Shown one piece after another: positions 51,063 to 61,713 of a DNA stretch of 64,000 nucleotides. Both the position numbers and the translations under genes were made by a program. Under the pieces are notes generated by a model that saw only the letters and a program-made list of their open reading frames with translations, made no database searches and was not told where the DNA came from. Where the stretch lies: contig NZ_RQPI01000004.1 in assembly GCF_003854965.1 (NCBI RefSeq), positions 268,758-332,757 of the forward strand, read 5' to 3'. Within the stretch, counting starts at the first letter, position 1. Each line of letters starts with the position of its first letter. This DNA is from Paenibacillus rhizophilus. Its GTDB lineage: Bacteria > Bacillota > Bacilli > Paenibacillales > Paenibacillaceae.

Positions 51063-52601
51063 ATGAGTGCTGCGGCTCCTGTCGTAGAGTTGAAGCAAAT
51101 CACGAAACGTTTTCCCGGTATCGTCGCCAATGACTCTATCAGCCTGACGCTGGAGAAGGGCGAGATTCATGCGCTGCTCGGCGAGAATGGGGCAGGCAAA
51201 TCCACATTGATGAATATCGTATTCGGACTGTATCAGCCCGATGAAGGCAGCATTGAAATCGGCGGCAAACCGGTTATTATCGACAGCCCCAATAAAGCCA
51301 TCGAGCTTGGCATCGGTATGGTGCACCAGCATTTCAAGCTTGTAGACCCTTTTACGGTAACCGAGAATATCATTCTTGGAATGGAGCCGAAGAAAGGCCT
51401 TAAAATCGACTATAAATCCGCAGCGGAGCAGGTTCGCAAGCTGTCGGAGCTGTACGGTCTTCAAGTTAATCCGCACGCGAGAATCCATGATATCTCGGTA
51501 GGGATGCAGCAGCGTGTGGAAATTATGAAAACCTTGTACCGCGGTGCGGATATTCTTATATTTGACGAGCCTACCGCCGTGCTTACTCCTCAGGAAATCA
51601 ATGAGCTTATGGCGATTATGAAGCGCTTGGTTGCCGAGGGCAAATCCATTATTCTGATCACCCATAAACTGAAAGAAATCATGTCCATATCGGACAGGGT
51701 TACCATTATTCGCCGCGGCAAGGTTATCGACACCGTCAAAACATCGGAGACCAATCCGAACGAGCTGGCCGAGAAGATGGTTGGACGGGACGTAACGTTT
51801 AAAGTGGACAAGCTGGACCCGCATGTCGGAAACACGGTCCTTAAACTAGACGGAGTAAACAGCAAGAACAAGGAAGGCATATCGGTATTAAACAATCTGA
51901 GTTTTGAAGTCAAGTCCGGAGAAATTCTGGGTATTGCCGGGGTAGATGGAAACGGTCAGAGCGAACTGATTCAGGCCATCACAGGCCTCCGTAAAATCGA
52001 TTCAGGTTCCATTATCGTCGAAGGGAAGGAAATAGCCAACCTGTCCCCGCGAAAAATATCGGAAATGAATGTATCGCATATCCCGGAGGACCGGCATAAG
52101 CACGGTCTCGTGCTTGACTTCACCGTCAGCGAGAATATGGTGCTTGAAACCTACTACAAGAGTCCATACAACCGGAACGGTTTTATGAATAACGAAGTGA
52201 TTGACAAGCATGCCGAGGAGCTGGTACAGGCCTTCGACGTGCGAACGCCATCGATACACAACACTGCCCGTTCCCTGTCGGGAGGCAACCAGCAAAAAGC
52301 CATTATTGCGCGGGAAATAGACAAAGAACCGACCCTGCTGATTGCGGCGCAGCCGACGCGCGGCCTTGATGTTGGCGCTATCGAATTTGTGCAAAAACAG
52401 CTGATAGCCCAGCGGGACCAAGGCAAAGCGGTGCTGCTCGTCTCATTTGAGCTGGACGAAATCATGAATGTATCCGACCGTATCGCCGTTATTTATGAAG
52501 GACAAATTGTTGGCGAGGTCTATCCGAAGGATACGAATGATCAGGAGCTTGGGCTTATGATGGCAGGCGGCCTGAAGCGGGGAGGTAAAGCGGGTGAATA
52601 A
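51063..52601 (+). CDS. nupO: Nucleoside ABC transporter ATPase (two nucleotide-binding domains)
   Basis: ATPase of 512 residues with two domains. The first has Walker A GENGAGKST near residue 40, signature DISVGMQQRV and Walker B ILIFDEPTAVLT. The second has a degenerate Walker A (GVDGNGQSEL), a strong signature LSGGNQQK and LIAAQPTRGLD. This asymmetry is normal in the sugar/nucleoside class (RbsA-like). GAGGGTGATTCC precedes the ATG. It powers uptake through the two permeases downstream. Confidence 0.93.
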   Translation: MSAAAPVVELKQITKRFPGIVANDSISLTLEKGEIHALLGENGAGKSTLMNIVFGLYQPDEGSIEIGGKPVIIDSPNKAIELGIGMVHQHFKLVDPFTVTENIILGMEPKKGLKIDYKSAAEQVRKLSELYGLQVNPHARIHDISVGMQQRVEIMKTLYRGADILIFDEPTAVLTPQEINELMAIMKRLVAEGKSIILITHKLKEIMSISDRVTIIRRGKVIDTVKTSETNPNELAEKMVGRDVTFKVDKLDPHVGNTVLKLDGVNSKNKEGISVLNNLSFEVKSGEILGIAGVDGNGQSELIQAITGLRKIDSGSIIVEGKEIANLSPRKISEMNVSHIPEDRHKHGLVLDFTVSENMVLETYYKSPYNRNGFMNNEVIDKHAEELVQAFDVRTPSIHNTARSLSGGNQQKAIIAREIDKEPTLLIAAQPTRGLDVGAIEFVQKQLIAQRDQGKAVLLVSFELDEIMNVSDRIAVIYEGQIVGEVYPKDTNDQELGLMMAGGLKRGGKAGE

Positions 52602-53667
52602 GTTTAAAAAAATATTTGCGACTGACAGTTATATTGTGCCGCTTGTCGCGATCCTGCTTGGATTTCTGGTCGGCGCAATCGTTATGCTGATCGGAGGCTA
52701 TGATCCGATCGCTGCCTATGGAGCCTTGTTCAAGCGCGTTTTCGGCAGCCCGTATGATTTCGGCGAGGCAATCCGCGAAATGACGCCGCTGATGCTGACC
52801 GGTCTATCGGTAGCATTTGCGTTCCGTTCCGGACTCTTTAATATCGGTGCAGACGGTCAGGTGCTGATCGGAATGACGGCGGCATCGCTCATCGGCATTA
52901 AATGGGCAGGATTGCCCTTGTTCCTTTTGGTTCCCCTTGCGGTTATCGGAGCCGGCTTGTGCGGCGGTCTTTGGGCCGGTATTGCCGGTTACCTGAAAGC
53001 CAAGCGCGGCATCAACGAAGTTATCACAACGATTATGCTGAACTGGATTGCCCTTTTTCTGGCCAACTACATTGTCCGCACGTTTTTGCTGATTCCGGGG
53101 CAGAATCGGTCCGAGGATATTCCGGCTTCCATATCAATGACCTTTTTAAATTCATTCTTTGATAACGCACGCCTTCACTGGGGAACGTTTATCGCGCTGG
53201 CGGCGGCGGTGTTCTTCTACATTTATTTGTGGAAGACGAAGCAGGGCTTTGAGATGCGGGCTGTAGGCCTTAATCCCCATGCCGCCGAGTATGCGGGGAT
53301 GAATGTTGGACGAAACGTCATGAAATCGATGTTTATTGCCGGAGTCTTCGCGGGACTCGCCGGAGCCGGCGAGGTGCTTGGCGTATTTCACTACCAGGCC
53401 GTGTTTGCGGGATCGCCGGGCTACGGCTTTGACGGCATCGCTGTTGCGCTGCTGGGGCTTACACATCCTTTCGGTGTCATTCTGGCCGCGATTCTTTATG
53501 GAATGCTGACTTACGGGTCGGCGGGCATGAGCTTCAATGCGGACGTTCCGCCTGAGCTGATCCGCATCGTAATCGGTTCGATTATATTCTTCATCGCGGC
53601 ACAGGGGATTGTGCGCTGGGTGCTCAAGCCCTTTTACTTCAAGCGCAAGAAAGAGAAGGTGTTATAG
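52594..53667 (+). CDS. nupP: Nucleoside ABC transporter permease
   Basis: Permease of 357 residues with eight to ten helices of the BPD_transp_2 family. GLSVAFAFRSGLFNIGADGQVLIGM and KRGINEVITTIMLNWIALFLANYI are signature segments. It starts with GTG at 52594, overlapping the ATPase by 8 bases, after GGGGAGG at suitable distance. It forms a channel with the next gene product. Confidence 0.92.
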   Translation: MNKFKKIFATDSYIVPLVAILLGFLVGAIVMLIGGYDPIAAYGALFKRVFGSPYDFGEAIREMTPLMLTGLSVAFAFRSGLFNIGADGQVLIGMTAASLIGIKWAGLPLFLLVPLAVIGAGLCGGLWAGIAGYLKAKRGINEVITTIMLNWIALFLANYIVRTFLLIPGQNRSEDIPASISMTFLNSFFDNARLHWGTFIALAAAVFFYIYLWKTKQGFEMRAVGLNPHAAEYAGMNVGRNVMKSMFIAGVFAGLAGAGEVLGVFHYQAVFAGSPGYGFDGIAVALLGLTHPFGVILAAILYGMLTYGSAGMSFNADVPPELIRIVIGSIIFFIAAQGIVRWVLKPFYFKRKKEKVL

Positions 53668-54627
53668 ATGGATGTGCTGACGCTGCTAGGCCAAATGCTT
53701 AATACGACGCTTGTATTCTCCACAGCGCTCATTTTCGCCGCTCTGGGCGGCATCTTCTCCGAGCGTTCGGGGGTGGTGAACATCGGGCTTGAGGGCCTCA
53801 TGATGTTCGGTGCCTTTGCCGCCGCCGTCGGCGGTTATTATGCCCAGGATGCGGGGTATGCCGGCATGGCTCCCTGGATCGGCGTGCTCTGCGCCATGGC
53901 TGTCGGCATAATTGGGGCGCTGATTCATGCCGTCGCTTCCATAACGTTCAAAGCGGATCAGACGATCAGCGGTACGGTAATCAACTTCCTGGCCGCGGGC
54001 AGTACGCTTTACCTGGTTAAGCTGCTGTTTGAAGGGGCTGGGGAAACGCCGCTGATCGACGGGTTCTATAAATACAAGGTGCCGTTGCTTTCTGAAATTC
54101 CGGTGCTCGGACCCGGTTTGTTTAATAGTTACCCTACTACCTACCTGGCGGTCATTCTGGTGATTGTGGTGTATTACCTCCTGTTCAAAACGCCGTTCGG
54201 TCTTCGGCTCCGGGCGGTCGGCGAGCATCCGAGCGCAGCAGACACGCTTGGGGTTAACGTCAACCGGATGCGGTATATCGGCGTTATGCTAAGCGGCATG
54301 TTGGCCGGTATCGGGGGAGCGACGATTACACTTACGACGACGGGCACCTTCGCCCACAATACGATTTCCGGGCAGGGCTTTATCGCCATTGCGGCCATGA
54401 TTTTCGGCAAGTGGAATCCGCTTGGAGCGTTCGGCGCGGCCGTGTTCTTCGGGTTCTCGCAGGCGATCCGCAATTATGTTCAACAATTTGGATGGTCTCA
54501 GGATATCCCCCAGGAATTTATCTACATGATCCCTTACGTGCTGACCATTATTGTCCTTGTGAGCGCGGTCGGCCGTTCATCGGCTCCGTCGGCGCTGGGG
54601 CAGCCTTACGATCCAAGCAAACGATAA
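53668..54627 (+). CDS. nupQ: Nucleoside ABC transporter permease
   Basis: Permease of 319 residues, BPD_transp_2 family. It has IFAALGGIFSERSGVVNIGLEGLMMFGAF and KADQTISGTVINFLAAG, and a late GQGFIAIAAMIFGKWNPLGA. The ATG follows the upstream stop directly, so translation is coupled. It is the last gene of the nucleoside transporter operon, with a terminator 35 bases later. Confidence 0.92.
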   Translation: MDVLTLLGQMLNTTLVFSTALIFAALGGIFSERSGVVNIGLEGLMMFGAFAAAVGGYYAQDAGYAGMAPWIGVLCAMAVGIIGALIHAVASITFKADQTISGTVINFLAAGSTLYLVKLLFEGAGETPLIDGFYKYKVPLLSEIPVLGPGLFNSYPTTYLAVILVIVVYYLLFKTPFGLRLRAVGEHPSAADTLGVNVNRMRYIGVMLSGMLAGIGGATITLTTTGTFAHNTISGQGFIAIAAMIFGKWNPLGAFGAAVFFGFSQAIRNYVQQFGWSQDIPQEFIYMIPYVLTIIVLVSAVGRSSAPSALGQPYDPSKR

Positions 54628-54661
54628 AAGGCGATCGTCCCCTGACGTTCTCTTTCGTTTC

Positions 54662-54699
54662 AACCGCATTTCCGGTTTCCGCCGGAGATGCGGTTTTTT
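54662..54699 (+). terminator. Terminator of the nucleoside transporter operon
   Basis: AACCGCAT pairs with ATGCGGTT, with inner CCGG/CCGG pairing, followed by six T in total. Confidence 0.85.
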
Positions 54700-54870
54700 G
54701 TTCTCGCATTTTCTTATTCGGATAGGCAGCCTGGGCAGAGGTACAGGCGGGAGGCAGCGGCGCCGAATACACTGTTCTCGAAGACAGCAATAGGAAAGCA
54801 GAGATTTTTTGGCCGCAGGGCTGATTCTGCCTGTGTGCACAGTTCTGAAAAAGTCAAGAGGAGGGATATT

Positions 54871-55224
54871 ATGACACAACTTGTGACCAAGAAGCAGGTT
54901 ATGAAACTGGTGGGCAAAAATATCGTAGCGGTGAAAAAAGACGGAACGAAGGTTGTTGGCAAGCTGCTTCGCATTTCGGGCAACCGTCTGATTATGCAGC
55001 GGTCCGGAGGCAAAAAAGTACAAACGAAAGCCCTCATCCCGCTGGTGCTGTTCGACCTGCTTGCGGTAGGAACCGCACCTTACGCTTATGGCGGCTACGG
55101 CTATGGTTATGGCACGCCTTACGGCCCGGGTTATGGCCACGGATATGGTCACGGCTATGGCATCAACAAATCGTATGGCCCCGGCGGATACGGCGGCGGA
55201 CCTAATCCTTACGGTTTTTTCTAG
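54871..55224 (+). CDS. Small protein with Sm-like N-terminus and Gly/Tyr-rich tail
   Basis: Protein of 117 residues. The N-terminal 60 residues (KKQVMKLVGKNIVAVKKDGTKVVGKLLRISGNRLIM) have the alternating pattern of an Sm-like or SH3-like beta barrel. A short hydrophobic stretch (LIPLVLFDLLAVG) precedes a tail of about 50 residues rich in Gly, Tyr, His and Pro, with GHGYGHGYG-type repeats. Such tails occur in spore coat and surface proteins of bacilli. GAGGAGGGATATT before the ATG at 54871 sets the start. The function is unknown; a spore coat role is inferred from composition. Confidence 0.75.
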   Translation: MTQLVTKKQVMKLVGKNIVAVKKDGTKVVGKLLRISGNRLIMQRSGGKKVQTKALIPLVLFDLLAVGTAPYAYGGYGYGYGTPYGPGYGHGYGHGYGINKSYGPGGYGGGPNPYGFF

Positions 55225-55234
55225 GACGTTATTT

Positions 55235-55693
55235 TCAAATGCCCATCGCTAAAAAACGTTTTTCCATCTCGTAACACATGCCCTGCGATGAATATCGGAC
55301 CACGGAGTAGCCCAGCTTTTCATAAAAAGCGAGCCCGGCGGCATTCCCGATGTCTACAGCCACTTTGGATCGCTGGCACCCGCGTGATAATGCAAACCGC
55401 TCCGCCCGGTCCATGAGCATGTTTCCCCAGCGCTTGCGCTTCGCCGAAGAGGCTACGGCCAGCATATCGATGTACAGCAGATCACCGTGCAGCATAAAGT
55501 GGACAAATCCCAGCGGGTCGCTATCGTAATCGGGACTCGCCACAAGCGTAACTCCCCGTCCGAGCCGGCCAGGGAGTTCTTTTTTGACCTGGTTCAGCAC
55601 TTTTGCGGGCAGATGGGACAATGGCACAAGCTCGGTCTCGATCAACCGGTGAATAATCTCGTCGTCCTGTTTGGGTCTGCGGTAACGGATCAC
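55235..55693 (-). CDS. GNAT N-acetyltransferase
   Basis: Acetyltransferase of 152 residues. LLYIDMLAVASSAKRKRWGNMLMDRAERFA contains a modified acetyl-CoA loop (K-R-K-R-W-G in place of R-x-x-G-x-G/A), followed by VDIGNAAGLAFYEKLGY. The GTG at 55693 has GGGGGA at 7 bases and gives MIRYRRPKQDDE; a frame to 55711 overlaps this site. The substrate is unknown. It ends 10 bases from the convergent Gly/Tyr-rich protein gene. Confidence 0.82.
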   Translation of the reverse strand: MIRYRRPKQDDEIIHRLIETELVPLSHLPAKVLNQVKKELPGRLGRGVTLVASPDYDSDPLGFVHFMLHGDLLYIDMLAVASSAKRKRWGNMLMDRAERFALSRGCQRSKVAVDIGNAAGLAFYEKLGYSVVRYSSQGMCYEMEKRFLAMGI

Positions 55694-55799
55694 TGCGCTT
55701 CCCCCTTCCACATATTGTCGTATATCATATGATTGGCGGGGGGCTGCGGGTTCCGCCCATGACCAAAGAGGGACAAAGCGGGGAGATCAAAATAAGGGA

Positions 55800-55828
55800 T
55801 TGACTAACCGTGTAAGGAATCATATAAT
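55800..55828 (+). promoter_or_regulatory. Sigma-A promoter of the ilv operon
   Basis: TTGACT (55800-55805), 17 bases, TATAAT (55823-55828). Near-perfect. It drives the T-box leader that follows. Confidence 0.8.
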
Positions 55829-55835
55829 GTGTCTA

Positions 55836-56197
55836 AACATTTTATTGACTATAGTCAACGGCAATGAAGAGGACGAAGTTTTAAGGGCTCTTTTGACCAG
55901 AGAGCGGGTGGAACTGCTGAAACCACCGCCAAAACCCCTTATATACGAGCTCACCTCGGAGCTGTTTTCCTGAAAGGTCCGCTTTTGGATTCGGCGGAAT
56001 TATTAGGGGAAATCGTGTGGTCCGCGTTACGGACTTCAGGTTGCAAAGATCGGCTTTTGCCTACATCGATGGGTTTTTGCAATCCTGCCAAGGCATTGCA
56101 TCGCGAGATGCATTGCAAATATGGGTGGTACCACGGAAGAACAGCCTTTCGTCCCTCACGCGCTTATGCGGCACGTGGGAGATGAAAGGCTTTTTTT
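55836..56197 (+). ncRNA. T-box leader with leucine (CUC) specifier
   Basis: A leader of about 360 bases before ilvB with all main T-box parts. Stem I begins GAAGAGGACGAAG and contains AGAGAGCGGGTGG; its specifier loop ends GAG-CTC-ACCTCGGAGC, with CTC (55950-55952) in the specifier position, a leucine codon. The conserved T-box word TGGGTGGTACCACGG lies at 56122-56136. A long terminator stem AGCCTTTC...GAAAGGCT with six T ends at 56196. Uncharged leucyl-tRNA should stabilise the antiterminator and switch on the operon. The Bacillus subtilis ilv-leu operon has the same control. Confidence 0.92.
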
Positions 56198-56281
56198 ATT
56201 GTATGAAGCCGGCTGGTTGAATGAAAAGGGCGATCGTCGTTTGCATAGGGAAGTTTGACATTTTGTAAGGAGGATGACTGA

Positions 56282-58024
56282 ATGATGACGCAAATACCGG
56301 AAGCGCGGTCAACAGAAGAATTACGTGAGAAATGGATGAAGCCGGAAGTGATTACAGGATCGGAGATTTTACTCCGCAGCCTGGTGCTTGAGGGCGTGGA
56401 TACCGTGTTCGGATACCCGGGCGGAGCCGTTCTGTATATCTATGACGCGCTGTATGGCTTCGATGATTTCAAGCATGTATTGACCCGCCATGAGCAGGGA
56501 GCGATTCACGCGGCGGACGGATATGCAAGAGCAAGCGGCAAGCCGGGCGTATGTATCGCGACTTCCGGACCCGGGGCGACCAATCTGGTCACCGGCATTG
56601 CCACGGCCTATATGGACTCCGTTCCGCTGGTGGTGATCACGGGCAACGTATTCTCCAGCTTGATCGGTACGGACGCTTTTCAGGAAGCGGACATTACCGG
56701 CATCACGATGCCAATCACTAAACACAGCTATCTGGTGCGCGATGTGGAGGATCTGCCAAGAATCATTCATGAAGCTTTCCATATCGCATCGACGGGCCGC
56801 AAAGGGCCGGTGCTTATCGATATTCCAAAGGACGTATCCGCAGCGAAGACGCTGTTCACTCCCGTGACGAGCGTAAATCTTCGGGGGTACAATCCGCGCA
56901 CGGTTCCGAACAAGCTGCAGCTCGACAAGCTGGTGCGCGCGATTTCGGAAGCCGAGCGGCCGATCATCATAGCAGGCGGCGGCGTTATTTATTCTGGGGC
57001 GCATGAAGAGATGTATGAATTCGTCAAGCGGACGGAAATTCCGATCACGACAACACTGCTTGGACTGGGCGCTTTCCCGAGCGGCGATGAATTGTGGATG
57101 GGAATGCCGGGCATGCACGGTACTTTTACAGCGAACAACGCCATCCAGCAGTGCGACCTGCTGATCAACATCGGCGCCCGATTCGATGACCGCGTGACGG
57201 GCAAGTTAGACGGCTTTGCGCCAAAAGCCAAGATTGTGCATATCGACATCGATCCTGCCGAAATCGGGAAGAATATATCGCCGGACATTCCAATCGTAGG
57301 GGATGTTAAGACCGTGCTGGAAATGCTGATCCCTGAAGTTGGACGGTCTGCGAACGCGGACGCCTGGAGAACGCAGATCGCCCAGTGGAAGCTGGATAAA
57401 CCGCTTCGTTACAATGATGATGGCAAAGTGCTGAAACCGCAGTGGGTCATCGAGATGATCAATGACACCACGAAGGGCGAAGCGATCGTAACAACAGACG
57501 TTGGTCAGCATCAAATGTGGGCGGCGCAGTATTACAAGTTCAATCATCCGCGTTCCTGGGTTACTTCCGGGGGTCTCGGAACGATGGGCTTCGGCTTCCC
57601 TTCGGCGATCGGCGCGCAAATGGCCAAACCGGAACGGCTCGTGGTGTCGATCAACGGCGACGGGGGCATGCAAATGTGTTCCCAGGAGCTGGCGATTTGC
57701 GCCATCCACAACATTCCGATCAAGATCGTCGTTATCAATAACGAGGTGCTTGGCATGGTGCGTCAGTGGCAGAATCTCATTTATGGGAAACGCTACAGCT
57801 ATACGGATTTGGCCGGCAGCCCGAACTTTGTTAAGCTGGCTGAAGCTTACGGGGTAAAAGGGCTTCGGGCGACAACGAAGGAAGAAGCGAGGGAGGCATG
57901 GCTGGAAGCTCTGGAAACGCCGGGACCGGTATTGGTGGAATTCCTCGTATCCAAGGACGAGAATGTCTACCCGATGGTAACCCAGGGCTCGACCATCGAT
58001 CAAATGCTGATGGGGGATGAATAA
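56282..58024 (+). CDS. ilvB: Acetolactate synthase, large subunit
   Basis: ThDP enzyme of 580 residues that condenses pyruvate into acetolactate, or pyruvate with 2-oxobutyrate. [15 protein letters not shown] and [17 protein letters not shown] hold the ThDP-activating Glu. Central FAD-binding domain. The C-terminal ThDP motif is INGDGGMQM to [25 protein letters not shown] precedes two adjacent ATG codons (56282 and 56285). First gene of the ilv operon, under the T-box. Confidence 0.95.
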   Translation: MMTQIPEARSTEELREKWMKPEVITGSEILLRSLVLEGVDTVFGYPGGAVLYIYDALYGFDDFKHVLTRHEQGAIHAADGYARASGKPGVCIATSGPGATNLVTGIATAYMDSVPLVVITGNVFSSLIGTDAFQEADITGITMPITKHSYLVRDVEDLPRIIHEAFHIASTGRKGPVLIDIPKDVSAAKTLFTPVTSVNLRGYNPRTVPNKLQLDKLVRAISEAERPIIIAGGGVIYSGAHEEMYEFVKRTEIPITTTLLGLGAFPSGDELWMGMPGMHGTFTANNAIQQCDLLINIGARFDDRVTGKLDGFAPKAKIVHIDIDPAEIGKNISPDIPIVGDVKTVLEMLIPEVGRSANADAWRTQIAQWKLDKPLRYNDDGKVLKPQWVIEMINDTTKGEAIVTTDVGQHQMWAAQYYKFNHPRSWVTSGGLGTMGFGFPSAIGAQMAKPERLVVSINGDGGMQMCSQELAICAIHNIPIKIVVINNEVLGMVRQWQNLIYGKRYSYTDLAGSPNFVKLAEAYGVKGLRATTKEEAREAWLEALETPGPVLVEFLVSKDENVYPMVTQGSTIDQMLMGDE

Positions 58025-58026
58025 CA

Positions 58027-58512
58027 GTGGCAAGAAATACGATTTCCGTGCTCGTTAACGACCAGCCCGGGGTGCTCCAGCGGGTATCGGGGCTGTTCGG
58101 ACGGCGCGGCTTTAATATCGAGAGCATTACCGTCGGTCAATCGGAGGAAACCGGGCTGTCCCGGATGGTCATTGTGACCTTGGGAGACGAGGAGCAGCTG
58201 GAGCAGATTGAGAAGCAGCTCTACAAGCTGATCGACGTCATCAAAGTTGTAGATCTCAGTTCCAGACCGATGGTTGCCCGCGAATTGGCGCTGATTAAAG
58301 TCAAAGCCGACCCTTCCGAGCGGCCGGAGATCATGGGTGTAGTCGAAACGTTCCGCGCTTCCGTCGTCGATATCGGCAGCACGAGCATGCTTGTTCAGGT
58401 GGTCGGGGACACGCAGAAGATCGACGCCATGATCGAGCTATTGAAGCCTTACGGCATCCGGGAACTGTCTCGGACCGGCGTTACGGCAATGATCCGCGGA
58501 AATGTGCAGTAG
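58027..58512 (+). CDS. ilvN: Acetolactate synthase, small regulatory subunit
   Basis: Regulatory subunit of 161 residues. The N-terminal ACT domain (ISVLVNDQPGVLQRVSGLFGRRGFNIESITVG) binds valine for feedback control, and the second half carries the conserved interaction domain with the large subunit. It begins with GTG two bases after the ilvB stop, so the two are coupled. Confidence 0.95.
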   Translation: MARNTISVLVNDQPGVLQRVSGLFGRRGFNIESITVGQSEETGLSRMVIVTLGDEEQLEQIEKQLYKLIDVIKVVDLSSRPMVARELALIKVKADPSERPEIMGVVETFRASVVDIGSTSMLVQVVGDTQKIDAMIELLKPYGIRELSRTGVTAMIRGNVQ

Positions 58513-58535
58513 GTCTATTTTACAACTTTAACGAA

Positions 58536-58563
58536 TTGCTGCTTTTTTGCGGTACAATATAAT
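58536..58563 (+). promoter_or_regulatory. Internal promoter candidate before ilvC
   Basis: TTGCTG (58536-58541), 16 bases, TATAAT (58558-58563), between ilvN and ilvC. The -10 is perfect and the -35 moderate. It lies just before a long hairpin. Confidence 0.5.
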
Positions 58564-58581
58564 TTATGAACGGCAAGCCCG

Positions 58582-58650
58582 CTAAAGAGCGGGAGCTTGA
58601 GGGGAAGGCGAACGATGCATGCCGCTTCTCTTGAAGCACCCGCTCTTTAG
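58582..58650 (+). promoter_or_regulatory. Long intercistronic hairpin before ilvC
   Basis: CTAAAGAGCGGG (58582-58593) pairs perfectly with CCCGCTCTTTAG (58639-58650). A competing small stem CCCGCTAAAGAGCGGG exists on its left side. No T run follows, so it is not a terminator. It is placed to protect or process the ilvC message. Confidence 0.7.
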
Positions 58651-58666
58651 ATGGGTTCCAAATTAA

Positions 58667-59674
<1,008 letters not shown>

Positions 59675-59812
59675 GATTGGCATAATCGGTACCCGGATTC
59701 ACATATACGGCATTTTGCAAAATGCTCATAAACGCAAGTCTTCAGGTGCGGCTCCGCTTCATGCGGGCCGCATTTGGAGCGTTTGACGATTACTTTTAAG
59801 GAGGTGCCCGGC

Positions 59813-61354
59813 ATGCGAAAAATTTATATTTTCGATACGACGCTGCGTGACGGAGAGCAGTCCCCCGGCGTGAATCTGAATACTCGCGAGAAGCTGGAAA
59901 TCGCCTACCAGCTGGAAAAGTTGGGTATTGACCGGATGGAGGCGGGATTTCCCGCGGCATCGCCGGGAGATTTGGCCGCGGTCAATGCCGTCGCCCGGGC
60001 GGTTAAGAATGTAACGGTCATCGGCCTTTCCAGATCACGGGAGGCGGATATCGATGCCGTCAAGGAGGCGCTTCAGGGCGCGCAGGATCCCTGCATTCAC
60101 CTGTTCCTCGCGACTTCCCCGATTCACCGGCAGCATAAGCTGCGGATGGATAAGGGGCAGGTGCTGGAGACGGCGCAGGCGGCCATCCGCTATGCGAAGA
60201 AATATTTTTCCAAACTCGAATTCTCGCTTGAGGATGCGGGGCGGACCGAGCTTGATTTTATGGCCGAGGTGGTCGGCATGGCGGTTCGCGAAGGCGCGAA
60301 CGTCATCAACATTCCCGATACGGTCGGATATTTGAATCCTTCGGAGTATGGGGCGATCTTCAAATACTTAAAAGAAAATGTTCCAGATATTGACCGTGTT
60401 CAACTCAGCGCGCACTGTCATAACGATCTGGGAATGGCGACGGCGAACACGCTGGCGGCCATCCAGAACGGGGCGGATCAAATCGAGGGTACGATCAACG
60501 GCATCGGCGAACGCGCGGGCAATACGGCGATTGAAGAGGTAGCGATGGCGCTGGAGACGCGAAGCGAGTATTTCGGCGCCAAGACGTCGCTTGTGCTGTC
60601 CGAAATTTCCCGTACTAGCCGCCTGGTCAGCAAGCTGACCGGTATGGTGGTGCCGGGAAACAAGGCGATTGTCGGCGCTAACGCATTTGCGCATGAGTCT
60701 GGCATCCATCAGGACGGCATGCTGAAGGAAAAGACGACGTACGAGATCATGACGCCGGAAACGATCGGTTTGAAGGAGAGCAAGCTGGTGCTGGGCAAGC
60801 ATTCAGGCCGCCACGCCTTCCGCGACAAACTGAGCGATCTCGGTTACGATCTGCCGGAAGACGAGCTGAATGCGGCGTTCTCCAGATTCAAGGATCTGGC
60901 GGATAAGAAAAAAGAAGTATCCGACGAGGATATTCTGGCGCTGCTTGAGGCAAGACTGGTCGATACGCCGGAAATCTACAGCCTGCGAACCCTGTATGTC
61001 ACTTACGGCAATGAAGCAACGCCAACCGCGAAGCTGGTTCTAAGCGGTCCTCCGCAGGAACCGATTGTCGCCGTCGCTGAAGGCAATGGTTCGGTTGATG
61101 CGATTTATAACGCCATCGACCAAGCGACCGGTGAGGAAGTCAAACTCGACGACTATTCCATCAAATCCGTCAGCCAAGGCAAGGACGCCCAGGGCGAGGT
61201 GCATGTCATTCTGTCGCAGGGCATTGTGGCTGCGGCGGGGAGAGGTCTCAGCACCGATATTCTGGAAGCCAGCGCCCGGGCTTATCTCGATGCGCTGAAC
61301 AAGCTGATCGAGAAGCGCAAGACGTATACGGAGCGTGAAGACGCTCATTTATAG
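59813..61354 (+). CDS. leuA: 2-Isopropylmalate synthase
   Basis: Enzyme of 513 residues, the normal length, that joins acetyl-CoA and 2-oxoisovalerate as the first step to leucine. IFDTTLRDGEQSPGVNLN starts the TIM barrel, and QLSAHCHNDLGMA holds the metal-binding His pair. The C-terminal LeuA dimer domain (from about residue 385) carries leucine feedback control. AAGGAGGTG precedes the ATG at 59813. It is the last gene before a terminator; leuB, leuC and leuD are not in this window. Confidence 0.95.
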   Translation: MRKIYIFDTTLRDGEQSPGVNLNTREKLEIAYQLEKLGIDRMEAGFPAASPGDLAAVNAVARAVKNVTVIGLSRSREADIDAVKEALQGAQDPCIHLFLATSPIHRQHKLRMDKGQVLETAQAAIRYAKKYFSKLEFSLEDAGRTELDFMAEVVGMAVREGANVINIPDTVGYLNPSEYGAIFKYLKENVPDIDRVQLSAHCHNDLGMATANTLAAIQNGADQIEGTINGIGERAGNTAIEEVAMALETRSEYFGAKTSLVLSEISRTSRLVSKLTGMVVPGNKAIVGANAFAHESGIHQDGMLKEKTTYEIMTPETIGLKESKLVLGKHSGRHAFRDKLSDLGYDLPEDELNAAFSRFKDLADKKKEVSDEDILALLEARLVDTPEIYSLRTLYVTYGNEATPTAKLVLSGPPQEPIVAVAEGNGSVDAIYNAIDQATGEEVKLDDYSIKSVSQGKDAQGEVHVILSQGIVAAAGRGLSTDILEASARAYLDALNKLIEKRKTYTEREDAHL

Positions 61355-61401
61355 CAGGCAGGACTGCCGTTTCTCCTTCGGACAGAGACGGCGGGATCGC
61401 G

Positions 61402-61452
61402 AAGGACTGTCTCCAGACGCGGAATGATCCGCTGCCGGAGCAGTCCTTTTTT
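61402..61452 (+). terminator. Terminator of the ilv-leuA operon
   Basis: AAGGACTG pairs with CAGTCCTT, with further GC pairing in the loop, followed by six T. Confidence 0.75.
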
Positions 61453-61534
61453 CAAATATAACTCCTGGGATGGCAGATGGGATAAAATGCAAACCGCCTT
61501 CTCATACTAATGTGAGAAGATGGAGGTGAATGTC

Positions 61535-61705
61535 ATGCCCAAAAATAGCGCTGATCCCAAAAAGGACCGAGCGGATAATCGCGCAGATAAGAAAGACAAT
61601 CAACAGAATAAAGCCCATTTCACCGAAGAACCTCAAATGCTGACGAACAATAAAGCTGCCGATTATGTCCCAAGTTTAAATGGCATTACCAAAAATGAAA
61701 CTTAA
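61535..61705 (+). CDS. Small hydrophilic protein of unknown function
   Basis: Protein of 56 residues, very rich in Lys, Asp and Asn (PKKDRADNRADKKDNQQNK) with no hydrophobic core, so it is probably disordered. GGAGGTGAATGTC precedes the ATG at 61535, and a strong inverted repeat follows the stop. The composition is like small spore-core or desiccation proteins, but no known motif is present. Function unknown. Confidence 0.6.
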   Translation: MPKNSADPKKDRADNRADKKDNQQNKAHFTEEPQMLTNNKAADYVPSLNGITKNET

Positions 61706-61713
61706 GTAGCAGA

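Noticed and set aside
55985..56220. Short frames inside the T-box leader
   Set aside because: They fall within the structured RNA and cross the terminator stem.
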